Shown here in pieces: positions 17,212-26,569 of a DNA stretch of 64,000 nt. Every line of letters starts with the position of its first letter. Positions within the stretch are counted from its first letter, which is position 1. Source of the DNA: Microbacterium sp. (lineage in GTDB: Bacteria > Actinomycetota > Actinomycetes > Actinomycetales > Microbacteriaceae); the NCBI RefSeq assembly GCF_017305435.1, contig NZ_JAFKIP010000009.1, forward strand, positions 84,400 through 148,399, in the 5' to 3' direction. A program made the translations under genes and the position numbers. The notes beneath the pieces are model-generated. The model was given only the letters and a program-made list of their open reading frames with translations. It ran no database searches and had not been told where the DNA came from.

Positions 17212-18950
17212 GCGTTCACCTGCGCCTCGATCGCGGGCCCCGTGACGACGGCCGCCGCCGCGTCGAGGGCGGCGAGGTAGCCGAACGTCATCCCGGCCCC
17301 GACCTGGCCCCCCGCGCCCGGATACTCGGCCGCCATCGGGGAGTCCGCGTCGTTGCCGGCGGCATACAGGCCTGCGATGGGCTCGCCCTCCGCGTCGAGC
17401 ACGCGCGCGTGGGCATCGATGCACAGGCCCAGCGCCGTGCCGAGCGGGGTCGGCACCAGGGGGAGCGCGTAGAAGGGAGCGGTGCGGATCGGGCCGAGGT
17501 TCACGTTCGGAGCGTGCCGTGGGTCACCGTACTGGTGGCCGAACGGGCTCGTCCCCTTGCCGAAGTCCTCGTCCACGCCCGTCTCCGCGAAGCGGTTGTT
17601 GCGCTGAATCGTGTCGGCGAGTCCGGCGGGATCGACGCCGATCCGCCGTGCGAGCTCGTCGACGGTTGAGGCGCGATGGATGTAGCCGTCGCGCACGTAC
17701 TTCTGCAGGAAGGCCGTCGGGGTGTGCGGGCGGATCATGCCCAATCCGTACTCGTGCAGGGAACGCGCGTCGATGATCAGCCACGCGGGAACGGCTTCGT
17801 CGGAGGACTGCGTCCGATACATGGCGCGGACGAACCGATGGTAGGAGACCGACTCGTCGACGAACCGGCGCCCCGAGGCGGTGACGGCGACGATGCCCGG
17901 CTTGGCGCGGTCCCAGATGTGCGGGAACACGACGAGAGAGCCGTCGCCGCGTCGCCCGATGGAGCTCGGGAACCAGAAGCCGTTGTCGCCGTGGTCGGGT
18001 CCGAGCGCCCCGCCGGCGGCCATGCCGAGGGCGATCGTGTCGCCTGTCGCTCCCTCCGCGGCACGCGTGAACTGCGGTGTCGGCGTCGGCAGATGCCGCT
18101 CCCGCCACGCGGGGCTGGCCGCGAACCCTCCGCCAGCGAGGATGACCCCGCGGGTCACACGGATGCGACGCTCCCGCCCGCCGGACTGGACGACGGCGCC
18201 CACCACCCCGCCGTCCTCGACGATGAGCTCCCGCGCGGTGCTCGAGAACCAGACGTGTCCGTCATGCTGAGTGAGCGTGTGGAACAGGTTCGCGACGAGG
18301 GCGTTGCCCATCGCCAGACGGGTTCCGCGCGGGTGGCGCAGCCGATCGAAGAACCATCGGAAGCCGAGCGAGAGTGCGAGGCCCGCGGCCCGCGGCGACC
18401 AGCGGAACAGCTCGAGCAGCCGATTGACCTCCGCGCGGCGCACCATCAGCGTGCCGCCGAACAGCGCGAACTCCGGCACCGGTGGGCGCACGCGACGGAA
18501 GTCCTCGCTGCTGAGCACTCGCCCATCGAAGGTCTCCGGTTCCAGGGCGCGGCCGACGCCGGCGCCCTCGACCTCGGGGTGGTAGTCGACGACGGTGGCG
18601 GAGTGCCAGAAGCGCACGCCGAGACTGTCGTACCAGTCGATCATCTCGGGGCCGTGTTCGAGATAAGCCTCTCGGATCTCACGGGGGGCCTTGTCGCCGA
18701 CGACGCCGTCGAGGTAGAGCGAGGCGAGCTCCCGTTCGCCGGTCATGCCGAGCGCGCGCTGGTGCCGGTGCCCGGGGACCCAGCACGTCCCCGCGGAGTA
18801 GGCGGTGGTGCCGCCGAGGTACTCGGTCTTCTCGAGCACGAGGGTCTTCAGGCCCTTGGCCGCGCCCGTGACGGCGGCGGAGAGACCGGCGGCGCCGGTG
18901 CCCAGAACGAGCAGATCGACGGTGTCGTCCCAGCTCTGCGATGCGGTCAT
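17208..18950 (-). CDS. FAD-dependent oxidoreductase, KstD type (second of three)
   Basis: A 580-residue flavoprotein. VLGTGAAGLSAAVTGA (residues 15-30) binds FAD, followed by LEKTEYLGGTTAYSAG, which is the diagnostic KstD-like turn. GLYAAGNDADSPMAAEYPGAGGQVGAGMTFGY near residue 550 closes the FAD site. Length and motif order match 3-ketosteroid dehydrogenase or fumarate-reductase-type enzymes, which act on a C-C bond alpha,beta to a carbonyl. Start at 18950 overlaps the isomerase stop by 4 bp. More similar to the third flavoprotein (19819-21540) than to the first. Confidence 0.88.
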   Translation of the reverse strand: MTASQSWDDTVDLLVLGTGAAGLSAAVTGAAKGLKTLVLEKTEYLGGTTAYSAGTCWVPGHRHQRALGMTGERELASLYLDGVVGDKAPREIREAYLEHGPEMIDWYDSLGVRFWHSATVVDYHPEVEGAGVGRALEPETFDGRVLSSEDFRRVRPPVPEFALFGGTLMVRRAEVNRLLELFRWSPRAAGLALSLGFRWFFDRLRHPRGTRLAMGNALVANLFHTLTQHDGHVWFSSTARELIVEDGGVVGAVVQSGGRERRIRVTRGVILAGGGFAASPAWRERHLPTPTPQFTRAAEGATGDTIALGMAAGGALGPDHGDNGFWFPSSIGRRGDGSLVVFPHIWDRAKPGIVAVTASGRRFVDESVSYHRFVRAMYRTQSSDEAVPAWLIIDARSLHEYGLGMIRPHTPTAFLQKYVRDGYIHRASTVDELARRIGVDPAGLADTIQRNNRFAETGVDEDFGKGTSPFGHQYGDPRHAPNVNLGPIRTAPFYALPLVPTPLGTALGLCIDAHARVLDAEGEPIAGLYAAGNDADSPMAAEYPGAGGQVGAGMTFGYLAALDAAAAVVTGPAIEAQVNA

Positions 18951-19822
18951 GCGACTTCTCCTTCGGTGTGGGACCCCGGCCGCAGTGCCGGTGTCGGTGC
19001 GGCATCCACTCGCTCGACGAGATCGCGCGCGGTGCGGATGACCTCCGCCGCGTAGGAGCGCGGGTCGAGTCGACGTCGGAGGCGCTCGTGGGGGATCTCG
19101 ACGCTCACGGGAGTGCCTGCCGGAGTGGCGGCGAGAAGGTCGGCGAGGGGCAGCGAGCCCTCGCCGACGAGCAGCCGCTGTACGCGGGCCTCGCGCTGGA
19201 GCCCCGTGATGCGGGCGTCGTCGTCGACGGCCTCCGGCGGATCGGCCGGGGCGTCGCAGAGCTGCACGACCGGGACGAGGTCGGCCTCGAGGGCCCCGAT
19301 GTCGCTGAGCGGCGAGCCGCCTCGCTGAACGTGCAGCGGGTCGATCATGAGCGCCGCGCCGGTCGCTCGGGCCACTGCCGCGGCATCCGCGACGGTACGC
19401 ACGGGTTGGTAGGAGATCGGCTCGAGCAGCGGACGGATGCCGAAGTCGGCGGCATCGCGCGTGAGTGCGGAGAGCGTGTCCACGAGACGCGCACGATCGG
19501 GGTCGGCGCCGGTGACGGTGAGCGCGGACGCGCCCAGAGCGGCCCCGGCCTCGAGCGCCGGGAGCCAGTCGCCCGGCCCCGTGTGGGTCGTCACGGGCAG
19601 GAACTCGATGTCGCGCACCGTCACCCCGGTGTCGCGAAGCCGCGACAGCGTCTCGCGCAGCAGAGGAGAGCCGGGCGCGAGGTCGAACGCGCGCTCGGTG
19701 GGGGTGACGGCCTTGACGCGGATGCCCACGAAGGAGAACCCGACCGCGGCAGCCGTCTCGACGAGCTCGGGCGGCGTGAGTGAGAGAAGGGTGAGGTGCG
19801 CGACCCCGATCGAGCGCGTCAT
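18947..19822 (-). CDS. Sugar phosphate isomerase/epimerase-like TIM barrel
   Basis: A 291-residue AP-endonuclease-2/xylose-isomerase-like TIM-barrel protein. Strand ends carry the expected metal-binding acids and histidines: LEPISY near residue 130, IDPLHVQRGG near 160, VQLCDAP near 195 and VSIEIPHERL near 250. The same fold gives sugar epimerases and 3-dehydroshikimate dehydratases (AsbF/QsuB N-domain). Given the QsuD-like dehydrogenase and MHS transporter in the same operon, a dehydratase role is possible but not shown. It sits between two flavoprotein genes with 4-bp overlaps on each side. Confidence 0.85.
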   Translation of the reverse strand: MTRSIGVAHLTLLSLTPPELVETAAAVGFSFVGIRVKAVTPTERAFDLAPGSPLLRETLSRLRDTGVTVRDIEFLPVTTHTGPGDWLPALEAGAALGASALTVTGADPDRARLVDTLSALTRDAADFGIRPLLEPISYQPVRTVADAAAVARATGAALMIDPLHVQRGGSPLSDIGALEADLVPVVQLCDAPADPPEAVDDDARITGLQREARVQRLLVGEGSLPLADLLAATPAGTPVSVEIPHERLRRRLDPRSYAAEVIRTARDLVERVDAAPTPALRPGSHTEGEVA

Positions 19823-21540
19823 CGCTGTGCCTCCGCTTCCGTGCGGGCCAGATCGCGTCCGGCGATGTAGCCGAAGGTGAGCGCCGGTCCGATGTTGACC
19901 CCGCCTGCGGGGTAGTGGCCGCCCATGACGTTGGCCTGGTCGGCTCCGACGGCGTACAGGCCGGCGATGGGGCGGTCCTTGGCATCCAGGACGCGTGCCC
20001 GCCCGTCGGTGGCGAGCCCGGCGAAGGTGCCGAAGGAGCCGGGCAGCACGCGTACCCCATAGAACGGCCCCTTCTCGAGCGGGGCGAGCGACGGGTTCGG
20101 TCCGTACGAGGCGTCGCCCCCGTAGCGGTTGAAGGGCGTCGATCCCCGTCCGAATCGGGTGTCGAGACCCGAGCGGGCGTCGAGGTTGAACTGCGCCACG
20201 GTGCGTTCGAGTCCCGCCGGATCGATGCCGCACTTCTCGGCCAGGGCGCGGAGCGTCGGCGCCTTCACGAGGTAGCCGCTGCGGAGATAGGGGAACAGCG
20301 GGACGGGGCGGGGCTTCGCCATTCCGAGCGGGAAGCGGCGAACGAACGTCGCGTCGCCGATCTGCCAGGACTGCACGGGCTCGTTCTCCGGCGCGGCGCG
20401 GAACATGCCGGCGACGTAGTCGAAGTAGCCGTTCGCCTCGTTGACGAACCGTTCACCGGTGGAGACGACGCCGATGCTGCCCGGCTTCGCGCGATCCATG
20501 ATGTGCGGGAAGACGCCGACGCGACCCGACCGGTAGGGCACGAGGGAGACGGGGCACCAGGCGCCCGCAGACGCTTGCTGCCTCAGGACGCCGCCGACGC
20601 TCTCGCCGAGGGTGATTCCCGATCCGTCCGCGGTCTCGGGCGCGAGGGTCCAGTGCTCGCTCCCCGTAGGGGTGCGCGGGAACCTCTCGCGACGGCGCGC
20701 GACATCGTGCGGGAATCCGCCCGCCGCGAGCACGACGCCCGAGCGCGCCGTCAGTGACTCCTCCCCGTCGGCCGACCGTGCGACGACACCGGTCACCCGG
20801 CCGTCGTGGTCCTGCGTGAGGCGGAGGGCGGGTGTGGAGACACGGATGTGGACACCGGCATCCTCGGCCGACTGCAGCAGACGTCCGACGAGGGCCGTGC
20901 CGTTGACCAGCTGCATCCCGCGGCGGTGGACGACGAGGTCGATCAGGTGCCGACCGACGCGCCAGGCGCAGTGCCAGATGCCGCGGAGGCTGCCACGCGC
21001 AGCAGACAGGAAGGCGCCGAGATCGGGCCCCGCCATGATGCCCATGCCGAGGAACGACGTCTCGTACAGCTGCCCGCGCAGCAGGCGACGCACCGACGGA
21101 CTCAGTCGGCGGGCGTCGATGGGCTTCGGCGCGGCGGACCGGTTGCCCGTGCCGGCGTGCGGGAGGGTGCCGTAGATATCGTTGATCTTCGAACCGGGGA
21201 TGAGCTCGAGGGCCGTCTGCGTGTGGAAGAACTCCACCATCTGGGGCGCCGCGACGAGGAACGCGTCGACGCGTTCCTCGTCGTAGTCCGCGCCGAGCGC
21301 CGCGCGGAGGTACGCCTTGACGTCCTCGATCGATTCGTCGACGCCCTCGCCGCGGGCGAGCATCGACCGCGGCGCCCACAGCCAGCCGCCGGACCATGCG
21401 GTCGCGCCTCCGCAGACATCGGCGGCCTCGAGGACCAGCACGGATCGGCCCGAGTGCGCCGCCGCGATGGCGGCGGCGAGACCGCCGGCGCCGGCTCCCA
21501 CGACGATCACGTCGTATTCGGTTGCGGGGGGCAGGGTCAT
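19819..21540 (-). CDS. FAD-dependent oxidoreductase, KstD type (third of three)
   Basis: A 573-residue flavoprotein opening the operon. VVGAGAGGLAAAIAAA (residues 13-28) is the FAD-binding motif, then LEAADVCGGATAWSGG; the C-terminal FAD loop is YAVGADQANVMGGHYPAGGVNIG around residue 535. GGAGG lies at the right distance before the ATG at 21540. A strong promoter and an 11-bp palindrome lie 45-95 bp upstream. Function probably alpha,beta-desaturation or reduction of a cyclic ketone or acid; substrate unknown. Confidence 0.88.
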   Translation of the reverse strand: MTLPPATEYDVIVVGAGAGGLAAAIAAAHSGRSVLVLEAADVCGGATAWSGGWLWAPRSMLARGEGVDESIEDVKAYLRAALGADYDEERVDAFLVAAPQMVEFFHTQTALELIPGSKINDIYGTLPHAGTGNRSAAPKPIDARRLSPSVRRLLRGQLYETSFLGMGIMAGPDLGAFLSAARGSLRGIWHCAWRVGRHLIDLVVHRRGMQLVNGTALVGRLLQSAEDAGVHIRVSTPALRLTQDHDGRVTGVVARSADGEESLTARSGVVLAAGGFPHDVARRRERFPRTPTGSEHWTLAPETADGSGITLGESVGGVLRQQASAGAWCPVSLVPYRSGRVGVFPHIMDRAKPGSIGVVSTGERFVNEANGYFDYVAGMFRAAPENEPVQSWQIGDATFVRRFPLGMAKPRPVPLFPYLRSGYLVKAPTLRALAEKCGIDPAGLERTVAQFNLDARSGLDTRFGRGSTPFNRYGGDASYGPNPSLAPLEKGPFYGVRVLPGSFGTFAGLATDGRARVLDAKDRPIAGLYAVGADQANVMGGHYPAGGVNIGPALTFGYIAGRDLARTEAEAQR

Positions 21541-21583
21541 CGGGTTCCTCCATTGGCTCCGTGACGATCGTGCGGATGCACGA

Positions 21584-21594
21584 CATAGACTATG
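21584..21594. promoter_or_regulatory. 11-bp palindrome CATAGACTATG, candidate operator
   Basis: CATAG-A-CTATG lies immediately downstream of the predicted start site of the flavoprotein operon (promoter 21605-21633, minus strand). The position fits a repressor that blocks initiation or elongation. The protein that binds it is unknown. Confidence 0.45.
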
Positions 21595-21604
21595 TACGCT
21601 ATGA

Positions 21605-21633
21605 AGTATAATTAAGCCTTGATAGTGTGTAAA
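21605..21633 (-). promoter_or_regulatory. Promoter of the flavoprotein operon
   Basis: On the minus strand TTTACA (21633-21628) and TATACT (21610-21605) are separated by exactly 17 bp, each 5/6 to consensus, in an AT-rich island unusual for this genome. The -35 lies inside the 18-bp motif shared with 12477-12494. Confidence 0.7.
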
Positions 21634-21638
21634 GAACG
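21621..21638. promoter_or_regulatory. 18-bp motif shared with the 12.5-kb operon promoter
   Basis: On the minus strand CGTTCTTTACACACTATC, 16/18 identical with 12477-12494. It overlaps the -35 box of the flavoprotein operon. Confidence 0.55.
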
Positions 21639-21682
21639 ATATAGACGCCCGTGCGACGGCGCAAGTCCGCGTTCGGAACATC

Positions 21683-21719
21683 CGAAGAGGCCGGTGCCTC
21701 CATGGCACCGGCCTCTTCG
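21683..21719 (-). terminator. Terminator hairpin after the msrB-nitroreductase pair
   Basis: A perfect 16-bp inverted repeat with 5-base loop (21683-21698 / 21704-21719) begins 41 bp after the nitroreductase stop. No T-run. It also separates this unit from the promoter of the flavoprotein operon. Confidence 0.75.
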
Positions 21720-21759
21720 TATGGGAACCCCGACATCTCTGGGGCTCCGGGGGAGGATC

Positions 21760-22518
21760 TCAGTCGTGGCTGACGGCGGCCGCCTTCGCGCGGGCCTTCT
21801 CCGCGCGCCGGGCGGCCTTCTCCGCCTTCCGCGCCTTCGCTGCCCAGTCGGTGGGCCTCTTCTCCTTGCGCTTCTTCTCCTTGTGCTTCTTCTCCGCCTT
21901 CCGCGCCTTGGCGGTCTTCTTCGACTCGGTGCGCCAGTGCGTGAACTCGTCGGGCGTCGTCGTGACCCCCGGCATCCGGGTGACGTGCGCGCGCGCCTCG
22001 ACGGCCTTGCGGCGCTCCGGCCGTGACCGCTCGGGCTTGCCTCCGACGTACAGCCAGCCGAGGAGCTCCTCGTTCTCGCCGAGACCGTGGGCGGCCGCGA
22101 CCGGGGCCGACCGCGTGTAGTGGCCGGTGCGCCAGATGACGCCCCATCCCGCTTCGTCGAGCAGCAGGCTCAGGGTATGCGCGACGCCGGAGGCGACCGC
22201 CTCCTGCTCCCACCGCGGCACCTTCTCGCTCGCGCGATAGCTCGCGACGATCGCGACGAGCAGCGGTGCGCGCAGCGGCTTCGTCGAGGGGGAGGAGTCG
22301 CCCTGGGCCGCGGCGATCGCGGCGCCGAGGACGAGCCGGTCGTCTCCGCGCAGTTCGATGATGCGCCAGGGGCGCAGCGACGAGTGATCGGCGACGCGCC
22401 CGGCCGCGGAGACGAGGGTGAGGAGTTCGGCCCGCGTCGGTGCGGCGTCGGTCACCTTCGACCAGGAACGGCGCTGACGCACCGCCTCGAGCGCGGGGCG
22501 CGGGTCGGCGTCGCTCAT
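21760..22518 (-). CDS. Nitroreductase-family protein with Lys/Ala-rich tail
   Basis: A 252-residue protein. Residues 1-190 follow the FMN-dependent nitroreductase fold (RRSWSKVTDAAP..L, AAGRVADHSSLRPWRII, then GWGVIWRTGHY and LGWLYVGG). The last ~55 residues are an unusual basic tail of repeated K/A/E/R (KKTAKARKAEKKHKEKKRKEKR and a second similar run), probably helical or coiled and able to bind nucleic acid or acidic surfaces. It would reduce nitro, quinone or similar compounds with NAD(P)H. Start at 22518 overlaps the msrB stop by 4 bp, so the pair is coupled. Confidence 0.85.
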   Translation of the reverse strand: MSDADPRPALEAVRQRRSWSKVTDAAPTRAELLTLVSAAGRVADHSSLRPWRIIELRGDDRLVLGAAIAAAQGDSSPSTKPLRAPLLVAIVASYRASEKVPRWEQEAVASGVAHTLSLLLDEAGWGVIWRTGHYTRSAPVAAAHGLGENEELLGWLYVGGKPERSRPERRKAVEARAHVTRMPGVTTTPDEFTHWRTESKKTAKARKAEKKHKEKKRKEKRPTDWAAKARKAEKAARRAEKARAKAAAVSHD

Positions 22519-22916
22519 GATTCCGGCGCGAACGAGAGCGACAGGGAGTTCATGCAGTACCGATCGCCGGTCGGCGTGCCGAAGCCGTCGGGGAACACAT
22601 GACCCAGGTGCGACCCGCAGTTGGCGCAGCGCACCTCGGTGCGCACCATGCCGTGGGTGCGGTCCTCGATGAGCTCGACGGCCTCGGGGCGCACCGACTC
22701 GTAGAAGCTCGGCCATCCGCAGTGCGAGTCGAACTTCGTCCCGCTCTGGAAGAGCTCGGCACCGCACGCGGCGCACGTGTACAGACCGGCGCGGTGCTCG
22801 TCGAGGAGCTCCCCGGTCCACGCCCGCTCGGTTCCGGCCTGGCGCAGCACGGCGTACTGATCGGGGCTCAGCTCCGTCCGCCACTGCTCGTCGGTCTTCT
22901 GCACGTTGTACGACAT
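22515..22916 (-). CDS. msrB: Peptide-methionine (R)-S-oxide reductase
   Basis: A 133-residue MsrB. Two zinc CxxC pairs are visible (CAAC and CANC), and the resolving or catalytic cysteine lies in RYCMNSLSLSF near the C-terminus. It repairs methionine-R-sulfoxide in oxidised proteins in the cytoplasm. Length is standard for single-domain MsrB. It is followed by a nitroreductase gene with a 4-bp overlap, consistent with a small redox-repair unit. Confidence 0.96.
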   Translation of the reverse strand: MSYNVQKTDEQWRTELSPDQYAVLRQAGTERAWTGELLDEHRAGLYTCAACGAELFQSGTKFDSHCGWPSFYESVRPEAVELIEDRTHGMVRTEVRCANCGSHLGHVFPDGFGTPTGDRYCMNSLSLSFAPES

Positions 22917-23035
22917 GGGTGGTCACCTTTCGTCCGTTCTATTCAACCCGAACGAAGCCCTGCGTGTTCCGCAGTCTTCGGGATGTCCGGGGTGGCTCAC
23001 GGCTCACCCGCCGCGGCGAGGCTAGCCTCGAATCC

Positions 23036-23305
23036 GTGCCCCTCTCCGCCCGCGACCGCGAACTGCTGGACTTCGAGTCCCGCTGGAACGGCCACGGCGC
23101 GGCGAAGGAGGAGGCCATCGCCCGAGAGCTCGAGATGACGCCGGCCCGCTACTACCAGCTGCTGGAGCGCGTCATCGATGCGCCGGATGCCGCGGAGCAC
23201 GACGCCATGCTCGTGCATCGCCTCCGCCGGATGCGCGAGCGCCGACGGACCGCGGGTGGTGTCGTCGAGGGGGCCGCCGCGATGCGCACAGGTGCAGCCC
23301 GGTAG
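23036..23305 (+). CDS. DUF3263-domain protein
   Basis: An 89-residue actinobacterial protein with the DUF3263 pattern (LLDFESRWNGHGAAKEEAIARE, then ARYYQLLERVID). It looks like a short HTH (sigma-like) domain, so DNA binding is likely, but no function is known. The GTG at 23036 follows a TAGCCT -10-like box by 8 bp, suggesting a leaderless message. The next gene (LytR_C) starts 9 bp after its stop. Confidence 0.85.
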   Translation: MPLSARDRELLDFESRWNGHGAAKEEAIARELEMTPARYYQLLERVIDAPDAAEHDAMLVHRLRRMRERRRTAGGVVEGAAAMRTGAAR

Positions 23306-23314
23306 CATTCTCTG

Positions 23315-23893
23315 GTGCCCAAGACTCCGCCGCCGAAGGATCGCTTCGACGACCTCCCCGCCGACCGCGGGCGGATCGGCGCCCATCGCGCCGAGAACCC
23401 GCGCCTGCGCGGCGGCGTCGTCCTGCTCTGGTCGGTCATCGCGACGGTCGTGCTCGTCGCCGTCGGGATCTTCGGCACGATGCTCGCGACCGGTCGCATC
23501 TCCCTCACCCCCGCCGCGACGCCGACGGCGTCGGTCGCTCCGACCCCCGAGGCGCGCCTGGACACCTCGTACAAGGTGACGATCCTCAACGCGACCCCGC
23601 AGCGCGGTCTCGCGAGCGCGATGAGCGACACGCTCGTCGCGGCCGGGTGGAACGCCGATGACGTCAATGCCGGGGATGCCGGGTCGGACGACTTCGCCAC
23701 GACGACCGTGTACTACACCTCGCCGGCCGACGAGGCCGCCGCGCGCGGTCTCGCTGCCGCGATCGGAGGGGCCGACGTCGTCCTGAGCGACGCGTACGCC
23801 GGGATGTGGGGCACCGACGACCCGCAGCTCGTGCTCGTCATCGGGCTCGACCGCACCGACGGGGCGACTCCCGCGGCCGACTCCGAGGGCTGA
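23315..23893 (+). CDS. LytR C-terminal domain protein, single-pass membrane
   Basis: A 192-residue protein with a cytoplasmic N-terminus, one transmembrane helix at about residues 38-60 (VVLLWSVIATVVLVAVGIF), a short Thr/Pro-rich linker and an extracellular LytR_C domain (VTILNATPQRGLASAMSDTL to VLVIGLD). The domain is found at the end of cell-wall LCP ligases but stands alone here, as often in Actinobacteria next to DUF3263. Probably a wall-associated factor. It uses GTG and appears leaderless (TAGCAT 6 bp upstream). Confidence 0.85.
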   Translation: MPKTPPPKDRFDDLPADRGRIGAHRAENPRLRGGVVLLWSVIATVVLVAVGIFGTMLATGRISLTPAATPTASVAPTPEARLDTSYKVTILNATPQRGLASAMSDTLVAAGWNADDVNAGDAGSDDFATTTVYYTSPADEAAARGLAAAIGGADVVLSDAYAGMWGTDDPQLVLVIGLDRTDGATPAADSEG

Positions 23894-24044
23894 TCCCCGC
23901 CGCGCCGAGAGGCGTCCGCGGGGACCGTGTTTCGCGCGTGTGAACACTTCGGTGCGGCCGTGTCAACAGTGCCCGGATCCGCGTCGTCGCGGCATCCCGC
24001 CTGGTTAGCATGGCCGAGTCCCACTGCACCATCAGGAGATTCGC

Positions 24045-24257
24045 ATGACCGGCAACACGCAGGGCACCGTCAAATGGTTCAACGCCGAGAAGGGCTTCGG
24101 CTTCATCACCGTCGAGGGCGGTCAGGACGTCTTCGTGCACTACTCGAACATCGACATGTCCGGTTTCCGCGTGCTCGAGGAGGGCCAGACCGTCGAGTTC
24201 ACGGTCGGCTCCGGCTCGAAGGGGCCGCAGGCGGAGTCGGTGCGCGTCGTCGCCTGA
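24045..24257 (+). CDS. cspA: Cold-shock protein CspA-type
   Basis: A 70-residue cold-shock domain with both RNA-binding motifs intact (KGFGFIT and VFVHYS). It starts [12 protein letters not shown], the usual Csp opening. AGGAGA lies before the ATG, and a TAGCAT -10-like box lies 34 bp upstream. It acts as an RNA chaperone in the cytoplasm. The 5' leader is short, unlike the long thermosensor leaders of enteric cspA. Confidence 0.96.
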   Translation: MTGNTQGTVKWFNAEKGFGFITVEGGQDVFVHYSNIDMSGFRVLEEGQTVEFTVGSGSKGPQAESVRVVA

Positions 24258-24309
24258 GCGGTCCTCCCTCCCCGGCGACACGGCCGGGCTCCCGGCTCGT
24301 CGGATCGGC

Positions 24310-24338
24310 TTGCACTCGTCATGCCCGAGTGCCAGAAT
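24310..24338 (+). promoter_or_regulatory. groEL promoter overlapping a degenerate CIRCE
   Basis: TTGCAC (24310-24315) and CAGAAT (24333-24338) are 17 bp apart. The spacer and -35 hold an inverted repeat GCACTC-N9-GAGTGC (24312-24332), a shortened CIRCE. It lies 33 bp (three turns) before the perfect CIRCE and shares most of its N9 core. Confidence 0.65.
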
Positions 24339-24341
24339 GAG

Positions 24342-24368
24342 TTAGCACTCCGTCATGCTGAGTGCTAA
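24342..24368. promoter_or_regulatory. CIRCE operator (HrcA site)
   Basis: TTAGCACTC-N9-GAGTGCTAA is a perfect match to the CIRCE consensus. It sits at the predicted transcription start of groEL, 37 bp before the ATG, where HrcA repressor would block transcription. Confidence 0.95.
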
Positions 24369-26024
<1,656 letters not shown>

Positions 26025-26029
26025 TCCGC

Positions 26030-26072
26030 TGATCTCGATACACCGCAGCGAAAGCCGCGGCACTCGATCACC
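26030..26072. repeat. REP-like palindromic repeat, copy A (reverse orientation)
   Basis: Contains TGATCTCGATACACCG and CGGCACTCGATCACC arms around a GC-rich hairpin. It begins 5 bp after the groEL stop, between convergent groEL and the WXG100 gene. Three further copies are at 34994, 44110 and 44972. Confidence 0.85.
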
Positions 26073-26077
26073 GAGTG

Positions 26078-26104
26078 AAGGGCCCCTCTTCGGAGGGGCC
26101 CTTT
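26078..26104. terminator. Bidirectional terminator after groEL
   Basis: An 11-bp stem with TTCG loop (26078-26088 / 26093-26103), A-rich on one flank and T-rich on the other. It ends 8 bp before the stop of the convergent WXG100 gene, so it can serve both. Confidence 0.85.
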
Positions 26105-26111
26105 CCCGTTG

Positions 26112-26399
26112 TCAGCGGAACAGCCCCGAGGCGGCCGCCTCGGTCTGCGCGTACTGGCTGCCGGCGTGCGCGAGCGCGCTGCCGATGTCGCCGAGTGCCG
26201 CTTCGAGCTCGCGCTGCGTCAGGCGCCACCGGTCGATCACGCCCTGGAACGCGATCGCCGCGGCTCCCGTCCACGATCCCTGCAGCTGTGTGAGCTGCCC
26301 GAGCATCGCGGCGGTCTCGCCCTGCAGGCGATCGGCGGTTGCGCGGATCGCTCCGGTGGCGGTGAGCACGGCATCGGAATCGACGGAGAAGGTCGCCAT
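26112..26399 (-). CDS. WXG100-family (ESAT-6-like) secreted protein
   Basis: A 95-residue helical hairpin protein with the W-x-G turn (GSWTG) near residue 42. It begins MATFSVDSDAV, the usual start of this subgroup. Such proteins leave the cell by a type VII (ESX-like) system or form dimers at the envelope. No EccC or partner gene is nearby, so it is an orphan. The start at 26399 is chosen because the upstream in-frame extension would be Gly/Ala/Arg-rich and unlike the family. Confidence 0.85.
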   Translation of the reverse strand: MATFSVDSDAVLTATGAIRATADRLQGETAAMLGQLTQLQGSWTGAAAIAFQGVIDRWRLTQRELEAALGDIGSALAHAGSQYAQTEAAASGLFR

Positions 26400-26569
26400 G
26401 TCGGACCCCTTTCTGTGTGGATGCCGCCACGCTAGGCCGCGGATGCACGCAGCAGGAGCGGCGCCGGCGGAACGGTGGACAACTTCCCGCATCGGTCTCC
26501 TGTGGAGGAGACGATGCGCCCACTCGCACGGGGCATCCGCACGGGCACCAGCCCGCCCGGTGCACCCGA

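Noticed and set aside
8418-21540. C-glycoside deglycosidase (CarABC/DgpABC-like) cluster
   Set aside because: A TIM barrel and Gfo/Idh enzyme are present, but the flavoproteins are KstD type rather than GMC-like oxidases, and no small CarC-type subunit is seen.
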